Shown here piece after piece: positions 19,856-26,974 of a DNA stretch of 49,055 nt (positions are counted from its first letter, which is position 1; every line of letters starts with the position of its first letter). The position numbers were made by a program, and so were the translations under genes. Origin of the DNA: Martinezella lusitana (lineage in GTDB: Bacteria > Pseudomonadota > Alphaproteobacteria > Rhizobiales > Rhizobiaceae); contig NZ_WUEY01000032.1 in NCBI RefSeq assembly GCF_010668395.1, positions 1 to 49,055 of the forward strand, given 5' to 3'. The notes under the pieces are model-generated. The model did no database searches. It was not told the DNA's origin and saw only the letters and a list, made by a program, of their open reading frames with translations.

Positions 19856-20505
19856 TGGTGATTGCCGTTTCCGATATCTCGCAAGCGGTCCGGCAGGCAC
19901 AGGATTGTTTTACCGGCGCTGAAAACGAATTGAACGCCGCCGATGCAAAACTTGGCGACGGCGATACCGGCGGCATGCTGAAACGACTCGCCGACGGGAT
20001 GGCCAGGGTCGATCTCAGCTCTACCGATGATCTGGGCGTTGCCTTCATGAACCTTGCCATGGCGGCGTCGACTTCGACAGGGTCCAGCCTCGGCACACTG
20101 GTGATGACGGCGTTGATGACGCTTTCCAAAGCGACCCGTACGCAAACCACCCTCGCCGCCGAACGCATTCCCGAACTCATCAGCGACATATGCGCCGCGA
20201 TGCTGGCGCGTGGTGGTGCAGCCATTGGCGATAAGACCGTGATCGATGGCCTGCAGGCCATTGCCAAAGCGCTTGGCGATGCCGAACCTTCCACCTACCT
20301 TGCCGCGGCAGCTCAGTCTGCCAATGAAGCCTTGGAAACATTTCGCGACCAGCCCAATCGGATAGGCCGCGCCCGCCTCTATGGCGACAAGAGTAGGGGT
20401 CTGGATGATCCAGGCATGCTTGCCCTCAGCAAATTTTGTTCGGCGCTTGCAGCCGATGATCCGGCAGGAAGGCCCGCCACTTCACAGGAAGGACAATTGT
20501 CTTGA
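19855..20505 (+). CDS. dhaL: Dihydroxyacetone-kinase-type subunit DhaL, divergent
   Basis: A protein of 216 residues, the nucleotide-binding subunit. The three magnesium-binding aspartates are at the same numbers as in E. coli DhaL (30, 35, 37; AKLGDGDTGG), and GDKTVIDGLQ and YGDKSRGLDDPG match conserved loops. Two departures are clear: the residue after the last Asp is Thr instead of His, and the phosphate-contacting VGGASG loop is replaced by ASTSTGSSLGT. The start overlaps the dhaK stop and the end overlaps the aldolase start, so the three genes are translationally coupled. The substitutions may reflect a different phosphate donor or partner. Confidence 0.86.
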   Translation: MVIAVSDISQAVRQAQDCFTGAENELNAADAKLGDGDTGGMLKRLADGMARVDLSSTDDLGVAFMNLAMAASTSTGSSLGTLVMTALMTLSKATRTQTTLAAERIPELISDICAAMLARGGAAIGDKTVIDGLQAIAKALGDAEPSTYLAAAAQSANEALETFRDQPNRIGRARLYGDKSRGLDDPGMLALSKFCSALAADDPAGRPATSQEGQLS

Positions 20506-21218
20506 CCACGACCAACAGCATCAAGCTCGCCATTGCCGAACAACGCGGGATCCGCGGGCTACACCTCACCTTTCCTCATACCGGCGTCATTGAGCTTCTA
20601 GCGATCGTCGGCATCGATTATCTCTACCTCGACGGCGAGCATGGCGCCTTCGACAACCGCGATCTGGAATATGCCTGCGTGACCGCTGAGCGGCATGGCA
20701 TCACCGCCATCGCCAGGGTTCCAGACCCGTCCGCCGCGACCATCTGTAGGTTCATGGATCGCGGCGTAAAAGGCATCGTCGTGCCGCATGTAAACTCGCT
20801 GGCGGATGCGAAAGCCGTTGTCGATGCCGCTTATTTCGGACCGGTCGGCAACCGCTCCTTCGGCGGCAATCGGCCGAAATTCATGGCGGGCATCGTGGAT
20901 ATGCCGGCCCATATGGCGCAATCGAATGAAGATATGTGCGTTTCGATCATGATCGAGACCGTGGGCGCGCTCGATGCAGCCGGCGATATCGCCGCATTGC
21001 CGGGCATCGACTATATGAGCTTCGGCATGATGGATCTGGCGCAATCACTAGGACATCCCGGCAATCCGAAACATCCAGATGTACTTGCCGCCGTCGAAAA
21101 CGCTTCGCGCCGCATTCGTGCCGCCGGCAAACCTGTTCGCGAAGATTTCATCCGGGTCGGCTGGATTAACGACCTGATTGCACGCGGCGCCAAGCAATTT
21201 TTCGAGAGCGGGGAGTAA
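20502..21218 (+). CDS. HpcH/HpaI-family class II aldolase
   Basis: A protein of 238 residues, slightly shorter than HpaI. The family cleaves 4-hydroxy-2-keto acids into pyruvate (or another 2-keto acid) and an aldehyde with a divalent metal. Conserved positions are Glu46-His47 in LDGEHGAF, Arg72 in IARVPDP, and metal ligands Glu152 in IMIETV and Asp178 in FGMMDLAQSLG. The usual GxNDLSxSLG motif is altered to GMMDLAQSLG. The start is TTG 20502, overlapping the dhaL stop by four bases, with GGAAGG nine bases upstream. Next to a kinase pair and a hydratase-like gene it is the likely carbon-carbon cleavage step. Confidence 0.88.
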   Translation: MTTTNSIKLAIAEQRGIRGLHLTFPHTGVIELLAIVGIDYLYLDGEHGAFDNRDLEYACVTAERHGITAIARVPDPSAATICRFMDRGVKGIVVPHVNSLADAKAVVDAAYFGPVGNRSFGGNRPKFMAGIVDMPAHMAQSNEDMCVSIMIETVGALDAAGDIAALPGIDYMSFGMMDLAQSLGHPGNPKHPDVLAAVENASRRIRAAGKPVREDFIRVGWINDLIARGAKQFFESGE

Positions 21219-21223
21219 TGCCG

Positions 21224-22003
21224 ATGAAATCGGCTGATCTGGAGACGGCGATCGAGCTGCTCAGTGATGTGGCGAAAAGCGGCAATTGGCTTCCGGCATT
21301 GCCCGTCGCCAGCAAGCCTTCGTCAATCTCCGAGGCGCTTGCGATGCAGCACGCGCTTGTCGCACAACTTGAAGGAAACCCCGGCGGCTGGAAAGTGACC
21401 ACCGATCCATCCACCGGTGCGTCCATGTGGGGCGTCATTTTTGAAGCGGATTGCTTTGCTTCTCCGGCAAAGGTTGCCAGCAAAATGTATGCGCCGCTAG
21501 GTGTCGAAGGCGAGATTGCCTTTCGTTTCGACCGTGATCTGCCAAGCCGGTGCGAGCCCTATTCCCGCTCGGAGATCGAGGCGATCCTGACGGCCTTCCC
21601 GGTCATCGAAATCGTCTCAAGCCGGTTTGTCAGCTATCAAGATACACCAATCCTCGATCGGCTTGTGGACCGCATGTCGAACGGTGGCTTAGTGATCGGA
21701 GAAGACCGTCCCGACTGGCGCAGCATAGATCTTTCCAAATTGCGGGTGACGCTGACTTGCGACGGCGGGACAATTCTCGACCGGATTGGTGGCCATGCTC
21801 GTGTTGATCCCTTGCTTCCGGCCTTGGATTTCATTCGGACGGTACAGTCGGAAAAAAGCTTCAAGGCCGGAGAGGTCATTACCACCGGTACTTTCACGGA
21901 TTTGGTCTTCGGAAAGCCGGGGCAGCATTTTGCAGTCGAATTCCATGATTTCGGTCACGTCGAACTGACCTTCAACAACGACGCGGACCGCAGTCAGAAA
22001 TAG
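21224..22003 (+). CDS. FAH-superfamily enzyme, 2-keto-4-pentenoate hydratase-like
   Basis: A protein of about 259 residues, the size of MhpD/HpaH hydratases rather than larger fumarylacetoacetases. Landmarks are GGWKVTTDPST near the N-terminus, the metal-site segment VEGEIAFRF (Glu ligands), EIVSSRF in the middle and the C-terminal ITTGTFTDLVFGKPG. Relatives hydrate 2-keto-4-enoates or decarboxylate oxo-acids. ATG 21224 has GGGGAG at eight bases; the ATG at 21218 overlaps the previous stop and is too close to that site. Paired with an HpaI-type aldolase it recalls the hydratase-aldolase end of aromatic meta-cleavage, but no ring-cleaving gene is present. Confidence 0.82.
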   Translation: MKSADLETAIELLSDVAKSGNWLPALPVASKPSSISEALAMQHALVAQLEGNPGGWKVTTDPSTGASMWGVIFEADCFASPAKVASKMYAPLGVEGEIAFRFDRDLPSRCEPYSRSEIEAILTAFPVIEIVSSRFVSYQDTPILDRLVDRMSNGGLVIGEDRPDWRSIDLSKLRVTLTCDGGTILDRIGGHARVDPLLPALDFIRTVQSEKSFKAGEVITTGTFTDLVFGKPGQHFAVEFHDFGHVELTFNNDADRSQK

Positions 22004-22011
22004 GGGATATG

Positions 22012-23169
22012 ATGCTCAAATTTGAATTCAAGAACCCGACGCGCATCGTCTTCGGTGAAGGACAAATTGCCGCTTTGCGGAGCCTGATCCTCCCAGGAAG
22101 ACGCGTGTTCATCCTCTACGGCGGCGGCTCGATCAAACGCAACGGCGTCTATGATCAGGTGGTACACGCTCTTGCCGGTTATACACTAACGGAATTCGGC
22201 GGCATTGAAGTCAATCCGCATTATGAGACGATTTTGAGAGCAGCCGAAGCAGCGCGGACATCCGATGCAGACCTTATTCTGGCAGTTGGCGGTGGCTCGG
22301 TGATCGACGCGGCGAAATTCCTGGCCTCTGCCGTCACTGCCACCGATCGCGATCCATGGGACAACTTCGCTGCTGGCAACTATCCGCGAGAGATCCTGCC
22401 GATCGGCTGCATCCTGACTTTGCCGGCAACCGGCTCCGAAAGTAACGCTGTATCCGTAATTTCGTCCACGGTGCGCAATCTGAAAATACCGTTCGCCAAC
22501 GAAGCCGCGCGGCCCACATTCGCGATAATGGATCCGTCCACGATGGCGAGCCTGGACAAACGTCAACTCGGCAATGGCGTCGTCGATGCCTTCACGCATG
22601 TGGTCGAGCAATATCTCACCGTTCCCGGAAACACGCCCGTCCAATACGGCTTTAGCGAAGTATTGCTCCGCACGCTGATCGAATGGGGGCCGAAGCTGCT
22701 TGACGACAATTCTCCCGAGGCCCGAGAGAACGTCATGTGGGCCGCTAACCAGGCGCTCAACGGCTTGATCGGTGCGGGCGTGAGCCAGGATTGGTCCACT
22801 CACATGATTGGCCATGCAATCACCGCCCTCTATGGCCTCGATCACGCTCGCACGCTCAGCTTAGTCATGCCTTCGCTGTTGAGGTTCAAGGCCAGCACTA
22901 AGCAGATGATGCTTGCCCGCTATGGACGTAACGTTTGGGGGGTCACCGCGGCGGACGACAAGACAGCAGCTGAAGAAGCTATCGATCTCACGGAAGATTT
23001 CTTCCACCGGATGGGCTTGCCGGTCAAAACGGCCGACATCGCCCCTATCGAAATCTCCACCGACGACGTAGTCGCTCAACTTCAACGCGCCGGTCACGTA
23101 CAACTCGGGGAAATGGCTGATATTACCCCAACGCAGGTCCGCGAGATCTTGGCCCATACAGCGGGCTAA
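22012..23169 (+). CDS. Iron-containing alcohol dehydrogenase, YqhD/butanol dehydrogenase type
   Basis: A protein of 385 residues. The cofactor motif is LAVGGGSVIDAAK and the family segment TLPATGSESN. Metal ligands are Asp192 and His196 (DAFTHVVEQ), His in HMIGHAITALYGLDH and His278. YqhD-type enzymes reduce short aldehydes with NADPH, so it could reduce the aldehyde released by the aldolase, or oxidise an alcohol precursor. GGGG before the double ATG favours 22012 over 22009. It closes the nine-gene operon, six to nine bases after the previous gene. Confidence 0.9.
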   Translation: MLKFEFKNPTRIVFGEGQIAALRSLILPGRRVFILYGGGSIKRNGVYDQVVHALAGYTLTEFGGIEVNPHYETILRAAEAARTSDADLILAVGGGSVIDAAKFLASAVTATDRDPWDNFAAGNYPREILPIGCILTLPATGSESNAVSVISSTVRNLKIPFANEAARPTFAIMDPSTMASLDKRQLGNGVVDAFTHVVEQYLTVPGNTPVQYGFSEVLLRTLIEWGPKLLDDNSPEARENVMWAANQALNGLIGAGVSQDWSTHMIGHAITALYGLDHARTLSLVMPSLLRFKASTKQMMLARYGRNVWGVTAADDKTAAEEAIDLTEDFFHRMGLPVKTADIAPIEISTDDVVAQLQRAGHVQLGEMADITPTQVREILAHTAG

Positions 23170-23273
23170 TGCAGCCATCGTGCGAACAATCTCTGCGCTA
23201 GCACACTGAATCGCATGCATCTTTTGATCATCACGCGCGCTTCTCCAAGCAGCAACTTCAAGGGAGTCCTGCC

Positions 23274-23459
23274 ATGAGCAAGCGCGAACTGATCGATACC
23301 GGTACCGACAAGCGTTGCGTCCGCCGCGACAAGGAAGGCAAGTTCAAGGAGCGCGTCGACGTCTCCCGCTCGCTGCCCGCCATGACGCAAAGCCTCGCCA
23401 GGACGACAATGGCGACCGCAAGCAATGACGGAAGCGCCGGTGAAACTCGCTACCTATAA
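23274..23459 (+). CDS. Small rhizobial protein next to exonuclease III remnant
   Basis: A 61-residue basic protein starting SKRELIDTGTDKRCVRRD, a pattern I remember from short conserved proteins of rhizobia found beside exonuclease III genes. AAGGGAG lies seven bases upstream of ATG 23274. The first 38 residues fit the family; the tail (from about SLPAMTQS) looks unlike it and overlaps the start of the exonuclease remnant, so the 3' end may be altered. Function unknown. No membrane segment or catalytic motif is visible. Confidence 0.6.
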   Translation: MSKRELIDTGTDKRCVRRDKEGKFKERVDVSRSLPAMTQSLARTTMATASNDGSAGETRYL

Positions 23460-23633
23460 AGTCAACGGCATAAACGGCCGCCTCGACGTGCTGCTGCGAT
23501 GGATCGATGAGGCGAAGCCTGATGTCGTGTGCCTGCAGGAGTTGAAGGCGCCGGACGAGAAATTTCCGCGTCGCGAGATCGAGCGGGCCGGCTACGGCGC
23601 CATCCGGCATGGCCAGAAAGCGTGGAACGGCGC
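23425..23633 (+). pseudogene. Exodeoxyribonuclease III, N-terminal fragment
   Basis: The frame starts at ATG 23425 or GTG 23440 and reads VKLATYKVNGINGRLDVLL, then VVCLQELKAPDEKFP and GYGAIRHGQKAWNG, a clear match to the first 65 or so residues of ExoIII (AP endonuclease; the Asn and Glu of the metal site are present). After KAWNG, where the family continues with a VAIL-type strand, the similarity ends abruptly and the frame runs on with unrelated residues to 23880. About 190 residues, including the catalytic His and Asp, are missing. The fragment ends in a recombination junction near 23633. Confidence 0.75.
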
Positions 23634-23780
23634 GCACGCTCCGCGTCTCTCGTGCGGGCTTGTCTGGAGGAGTTGCGCAAATGTGATCGTGACCGGAGGG
23701 CCGAAACCCGCCTCGGGGTTCGGTGCAGCCGCGGCTGGTCAGACCAAGGCGGCGACAAGGCGGGGCGGAAAAGAAGTATG

Positions 23781-24176
23781 TCATTTGTCAGGCTTTGGCA
23801 GATCGGAGGGATCAACCGTAATCAGCAGGTCCGCGGCAACCGAGATCTCCAGAACCTCATTCCAGTGCTCCTCTCCGTGAAGCGTCTCCAACGTCAACAG
23901 AGAAAGTCTTTTTTGCAGTTCCAATGTCATTATGCTGGCGGCTGTATTTTAGCGCGACTACGCCAACGTGAACGTCTTCCTGCTCGTAAAGAGGAAGAAA
24001 ATCCGCGGCATTGGGGTAACAAGGATATAGCCATCATCGACTGCGCGGCGCGCGACCGTATGATCGCCCTGTCTGGACATACCGAGCCATAGCACTCAGG
24101 TCGCTTCCTCAAACCCACGCTCGCGCGCCATTGTCGCGAGCGTGGGTCCTAAACACTCGTCGATCAGAAATTTCAC
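23781..24176 (-). pseudogene. DUF5615 PIN-like toxin, disrupted
   Basis: The minus strand begins with GTG 24176, overlapping the antitoxin stop by one base. It reads KFLIDECLGPTLATMARERGF, then meets an in-frame TGA. It continues LWLGMSRQGDHTVARRAVDDG, then needs a one-base deletion (NAADFLPLYEQEDVHVG) and a one-base insertion to regain the tail (MTLELQKRLSLLTLE, HWNEVLEISVAADLLITVD), ending at 23781. The joined sequence is a full-length DUF5615 (Mut7-C/PIN-like) protein, the toxin partner of DUF433 antitoxins. Three separate lesions show it is inactive and has been so for some time. Confidence 0.75.
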
Positions 24177-24793
24177 TATGCGACCGGAAGATCATCGAAT
24201 TTCAGGGTTCGCGATGACTTTGCTGCCTTCCCGCGCCACGCTGGTTTTCCGCGCGGGCGACCGCGTCTCGGATATGCAAGCGTATAGTCCGCAGCGATCG
24301 AGATCTGATCTTCCTTCAATTGTGGATACGCTTTTGCTATCGCCTCTGCTGTTTCGCCGGAGGCGAGCATGTCCGCAATGCTATGAACGACGATACGCGT
24401 GCCAGCAAAAACCGGATCGCCGCCGAGGATAGCCGGGTCCGATTTCACTGCCTGTCGTGCTCGGTCAAGTCGGTCCAGGCCAGCCTCTACATCCTCTATC
24501 AATGGCTGCAAGTCGACCCGCAGCGGTGCTTCCTGCACGGTCATTTGACTTTGGTCTGCCAGAACCTTTTCAAGGATGCGCTGACGCGCAGATGGCGTAA
24601 GGGCATTTGCGGTCAAATAGGCAAGCCGCAATCCAATCAATGCCTGGGACGCAACTAGTCTGCTTCCGCGCTCTTTTCGTACGAAACCCCGCATTAGTCC
24701 CGCATCGATGATACGATTAACTTGTTTCAACGGAACGCCGGTGACCGACGCCGCTTCGTTTGCCGTCAATGCTTTCATCATGTTCGGACGCAT
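24176..24793 (-). CDS. DUF433-family antitoxin with N-terminal HTH
   Basis: A protein of 205 residues. The N-terminal part (LTANEAASVTGVPLKQVNRI) looks like a MerR-like helix-turn-helix. The C-terminal half carries DUF433 (SDPAILGGDPVFAGTRI ... SIADMLASGETAEAIAKAYP), as in VapB45-type antitoxins that bind the toxin and repress the operon. ATG 24793 is preceded by GGAAGGA at six bases; the frame is open further upstream but lacks another good start. It is intact although its toxin gene, overlapping by one base, is destroyed. Confidence 0.82.
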   Translation of the reverse strand: MRPNMMKALTANEAASVTGVPLKQVNRIIDAGLMRGFVRKERGSRLVASQALIGLRLAYLTANALTPSARQRILEKVLADQSQMTVQEAPLRVDLQPLIEDVEAGLDRLDRARQAVKSDPAILGGDPVFAGTRIVVHSIADMLASGETAEAIAKAYPQLKEDQISIAADYTLAYPRRGRPRGKPAWRGKAAKSSRTLKFDDLPVA

Positions 24794-24802
24794 TATAAAA
24801 TC

Positions 24803-24820
24803 CTTCCAAATCTTTGGAAG
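24803..24820. promoter_or_regulatory. Palindromic operator of the antitoxin gene
   Basis: CTTCCAAA-TC-TTTGGAAG is a perfect eight-base inverted repeat. It lies 10 bp upstream of the antitoxin ATG and includes its ribosome site, so a bound repressor would block both transcription and translation. The antitoxin's own helix-turn-helix is the natural candidate to bind it. Confidence 0.55.
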
Positions 24821-24844
24821 ATATATACGCTCGACCGACTTCAA

Positions 24845-25335
24845 TTTCTAGTTGATTGGTGAGCTAATCTGGTAGCCTCAAAAAACTATCGTGAGGGAGG
24901 TGGTGCGCTAGCAATTGCGGCAGTTGAGGTATCGGCCTACATCCACCGACAGGCTCGATTAAAGTTCGTTGGCAATAGCGGGAATTCGGCCTTCATCACC
25001 ACATGCGCGACACGGACGATCATTCCTCCGAACCATTGCAAATGAAGCAAGTGATAAGCTGATATAGCATTCTCGATGGATCTGGCCATTCGACCCGCTT
25101 GCGCAGGTTCCCTCTTAAGCGAGCAAATCCTCTTTTTTGCGTAACCGCTCAAGCCGCTGCAAAAAGGGAAGTTTCTGAACGAAAATCGTTGTGAAATCCA
25201 GACGATATCCCTGCGAAGGCCGCGTGGTAACTCTAGGGTCAGCAGGCTGTCCTCTGAAAAAGCAGCCCGGATCGTCGAGAATCGATGGGCAAAATGATAG
25301 TTGTTCGATCGATCATCAGTTCATCGAGCGCCTTG
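24845..25335. other. Intergenic, no gene recognised
   Basis: The only notable frame is 24937-25152 minus (71 residues), which has no ribosome site or family resemblance. Codon composition is poor compared with flanking genes. I see no RNA gene or repeat here. Confidence 0.4.
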
Positions 25336-25656
25336 CTACCGCTGCGATGCCCATGTCAGCAGGGCATCGAGCGCCGGACACAATGCTTGTCCCCAGTCCG
25401 TCAGACAATATTCAACCTTGGGGGGCACCTGATGGTGAACAATGCGGCGCACGATACCATCGTTCTCCAATTGCCGGAGCTGTTGGATCAGCATTTTTTG
25501 GGAGACCCCCGAAACGGCACGTTCGAGATCGGAAAAGCGTAACACCCGTCCGCCGAATAGGTGAAACAGGATCACCAGCTTCCAGCGGCCTTCGAGCAGC
25601 TTGAGTGCGGCCTCAACTCCTTCGGCCGCTGTTTCCCGGGTATATTGATGGGGCAT
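25336..25656 (-). CDS. HxlR-family transcriptional regulator
   Basis: A protein of 106 residues made almost wholly of the HxlR winged helix (ALKLLEGRWKLVILFHLFGG, FSDLERAVSGVSQKML, LRQLENDGIVRR). HxlR proteins are small repressors or activators that often sense electrophiles or quinones. It is divergent from the SnoaL-like/SDR/MDR genes starting at 25754 and is their likely regulator. The N-terminal methionine codon overlaps one half of a candidate operator. Confidence 0.88.
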   Translation of the reverse strand: MPHQYTRETAAEGVEAALKLLEGRWKLVILFHLFGGRVLRFSDLERAVSGVSQKMLIQQLRQLENDGIVRRIVHHQVPPKVEYCLTDWGQALCPALDALLTWASQR

Positions 25657-25671
25657 ACTTTTTGGTGAGTA
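25656..25671. promoter_or_regulatory. Candidate HxlR operator
   Basis: TACT (25656-25659) and AGTA (25668-25671) form an inverted repeat with eight bases between, followed by a second TACT at 25675. YodB/HxlR regulators recognise TACT-N7-AGTA type sites, so the spacing is one base off. Its position over the hxlR start and before the divergent operon fits autoregulation. Confidence 0.35.
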
Positions 25672-25753
25672 CCTTACTTTTTCGTGCGTTCTTGTGATTT
25701 TGTGACGTTAAGGCAATTTTATCCGGTACTCAAGTCGAGCCGGAGATCAACTC

Positions 25754-26077
25754 ATGCACCTTATACTTCCCAAGCCCATTGCAGACTATTTTGCCGCAGA
25801 CACAAAGGACGGCGCCGCGGTGGCCAAGTGCTTTACCCCTGATGCAGTGGTAGTTGATGAAAGACAAACGCACACAGGCCGCGATGCCATTGCTCGATGG
25901 AAAGCGGAGTCGTCCACCAAGTACGAATATACCAGCAAGCCGATTGCCGTTGAGGACAATGGGGGAAAGGTTATCGTCACTGCGCACCTGACCGGTAACT
26001 TCCCCGGCAGCCCGGTAGATCTTCGTTACGCCTTCGTACTTGCGAGCGATACGATCGCGCACCTGGAGATCGTCTAA
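25754..26077 (+). CDS. SnoaL-like (NTF2-fold) small protein
   Basis: A protein of 107 residues with an NTF2-like pattern: IADYFAADTKDGAAVAKCFTPDAVVVDE, then the central TGRDAIARWK and a C-terminal beta-sheet. Such folds serve as isomerases, hydrolases or simple binding proteins. GGAG precedes ATG 25754. It overlaps the SDR start (TAATG), so the two are coupled and may act on the same compound. Specific activity unknown. Confidence 0.75.
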   Translation: MHLILPKPIADYFAADTKDGAAVAKCFTPDAVVVDERQTHTGRDAIARWKAESSTKYEYTSKPIAVEDNGGKVIVTAHLTGNFPGSPVDLRYAFVLASDTIAHLEIV

Positions 26078-26859
26078 TGAACTTCGATCTAGGTCTGGAG
26101 GGCCGGTGTGCATTGGTAACGGGTGGAACCAAGGGTACGGGTGCGGCCGTGGTTCGGGCTTTGCTGGCCGCAGGCGCGCGAGTGGCGACAACTGCCAGGA
26201 CCGTGCCCGAAGCCGAAGCGGAGGGTCCCCTTTATATAGCTGCCGATCTTATGACCGCCGAGGGCTGCGCGAAAGTCGCCAAAGAGGCCCTGGTCCATTT
26301 CGGCGGCATCGACATCATCGTCAATGTGCTTGGCGGCTCGAGTGCGCCGGCCGGTGGCTTCGCTACCCTGAGCGATGAGGAATGGCTGAAAGAATTGAAC
26401 CACAATCTGCTGCCTGCGGTTCGACTCGACCGGGCGCTTCTACCATCGATGATCGCTCAGAGGTCGGGCGTCATTATTCACGTGACCTCGATACAGCACG
26501 AGTTGCCGCTCCCGGAATCGACGACCGCCTATGCGGCGGCCAAGGCCGCACTCTCGACCTACAGCAAAAGCCTCTCAAAGGAAGTGACCCCAAAGGGTAT
26601 CAGGGTGGTCCGCGTGTCGCCGGGCTGGATTGAAACCGATGCGGCCGTCGCACTCGCCGAGCGGCTCGCGAAGGAAGCGGGAACGGACTACGAGGGCGGC
26701 AAGAAGATCATCATGGGCGCTCTTGGCGGCATACCCCTCGGACGGCCGACGAAACCGCAGGAAGTGGCCGACCTCATCACTTTCCTCGCGTCGCCGCGCG
26801 CTGCTGCAATTACGGGAACTGAATATGTGATCGACGGCGGCACTATACCCACCGCTTGA
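26077..26859 (+). CDS. Short-chain dehydrogenase/reductase
   Basis: A protein of 260 residues. The cofactor motif is LVTGGTKGTGAAVVRALL; the family NNAG motif is changed to NVLGG; the catalytic Ser lies near HVTSIQ and Tyr/Lys in AYAAAKAAL. The C-terminal GRPTKPQEVADLITFLAS and ITGTEYVIDGG are typical. The altered NNAG is common in one SDR subgroup and does not imply loss of function. It is coupled to the SnoaL-like gene and under probable HxlR control. Substrate unknown. Confidence 0.87.
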   Translation: MNFDLGLEGRCALVTGGTKGTGAAVVRALLAAGARVATTARTVPEAEAEGPLYIAADLMTAEGCAKVAKEALVHFGGIDIIVNVLGGSSAPAGGFATLSDEEWLKELNHNLLPAVRLDRALLPSMIAQRSGVIIHVTSIQHELPLPESTTAYAAAKAALSTYSKSLSKEVTPKGIRVVRVSPGWIETDAAVALAERLAKEAGTDYEGGKKIIMGALGGIPLGRPTKPQEVADLITFLASPRAAAITGTEYVIDGGTIPTA

Positions 26860-26974
26860 GACAACACGCGAACAACAACGCGGAAGGCTGTAGCTTCACA
26901 CACAAGGACTTAGCCACACTCCCGTTGTTGTTCGCTCTTCGCCAACACCGATTGCCGAGAACAGGCCATGTCAA

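Noticed and set aside
24937..25152. 71-residue minus-strand ORF between antitoxin and HxlR genes
   Set aside because: No ribosome site, no recognisable motif and poor composition.
26089..26403. Antisense frames within the SDR, mdl and TRAP genes
   Set aside because: They are shadows of high-GC coding sequence without ribosome sites or family resemblance.
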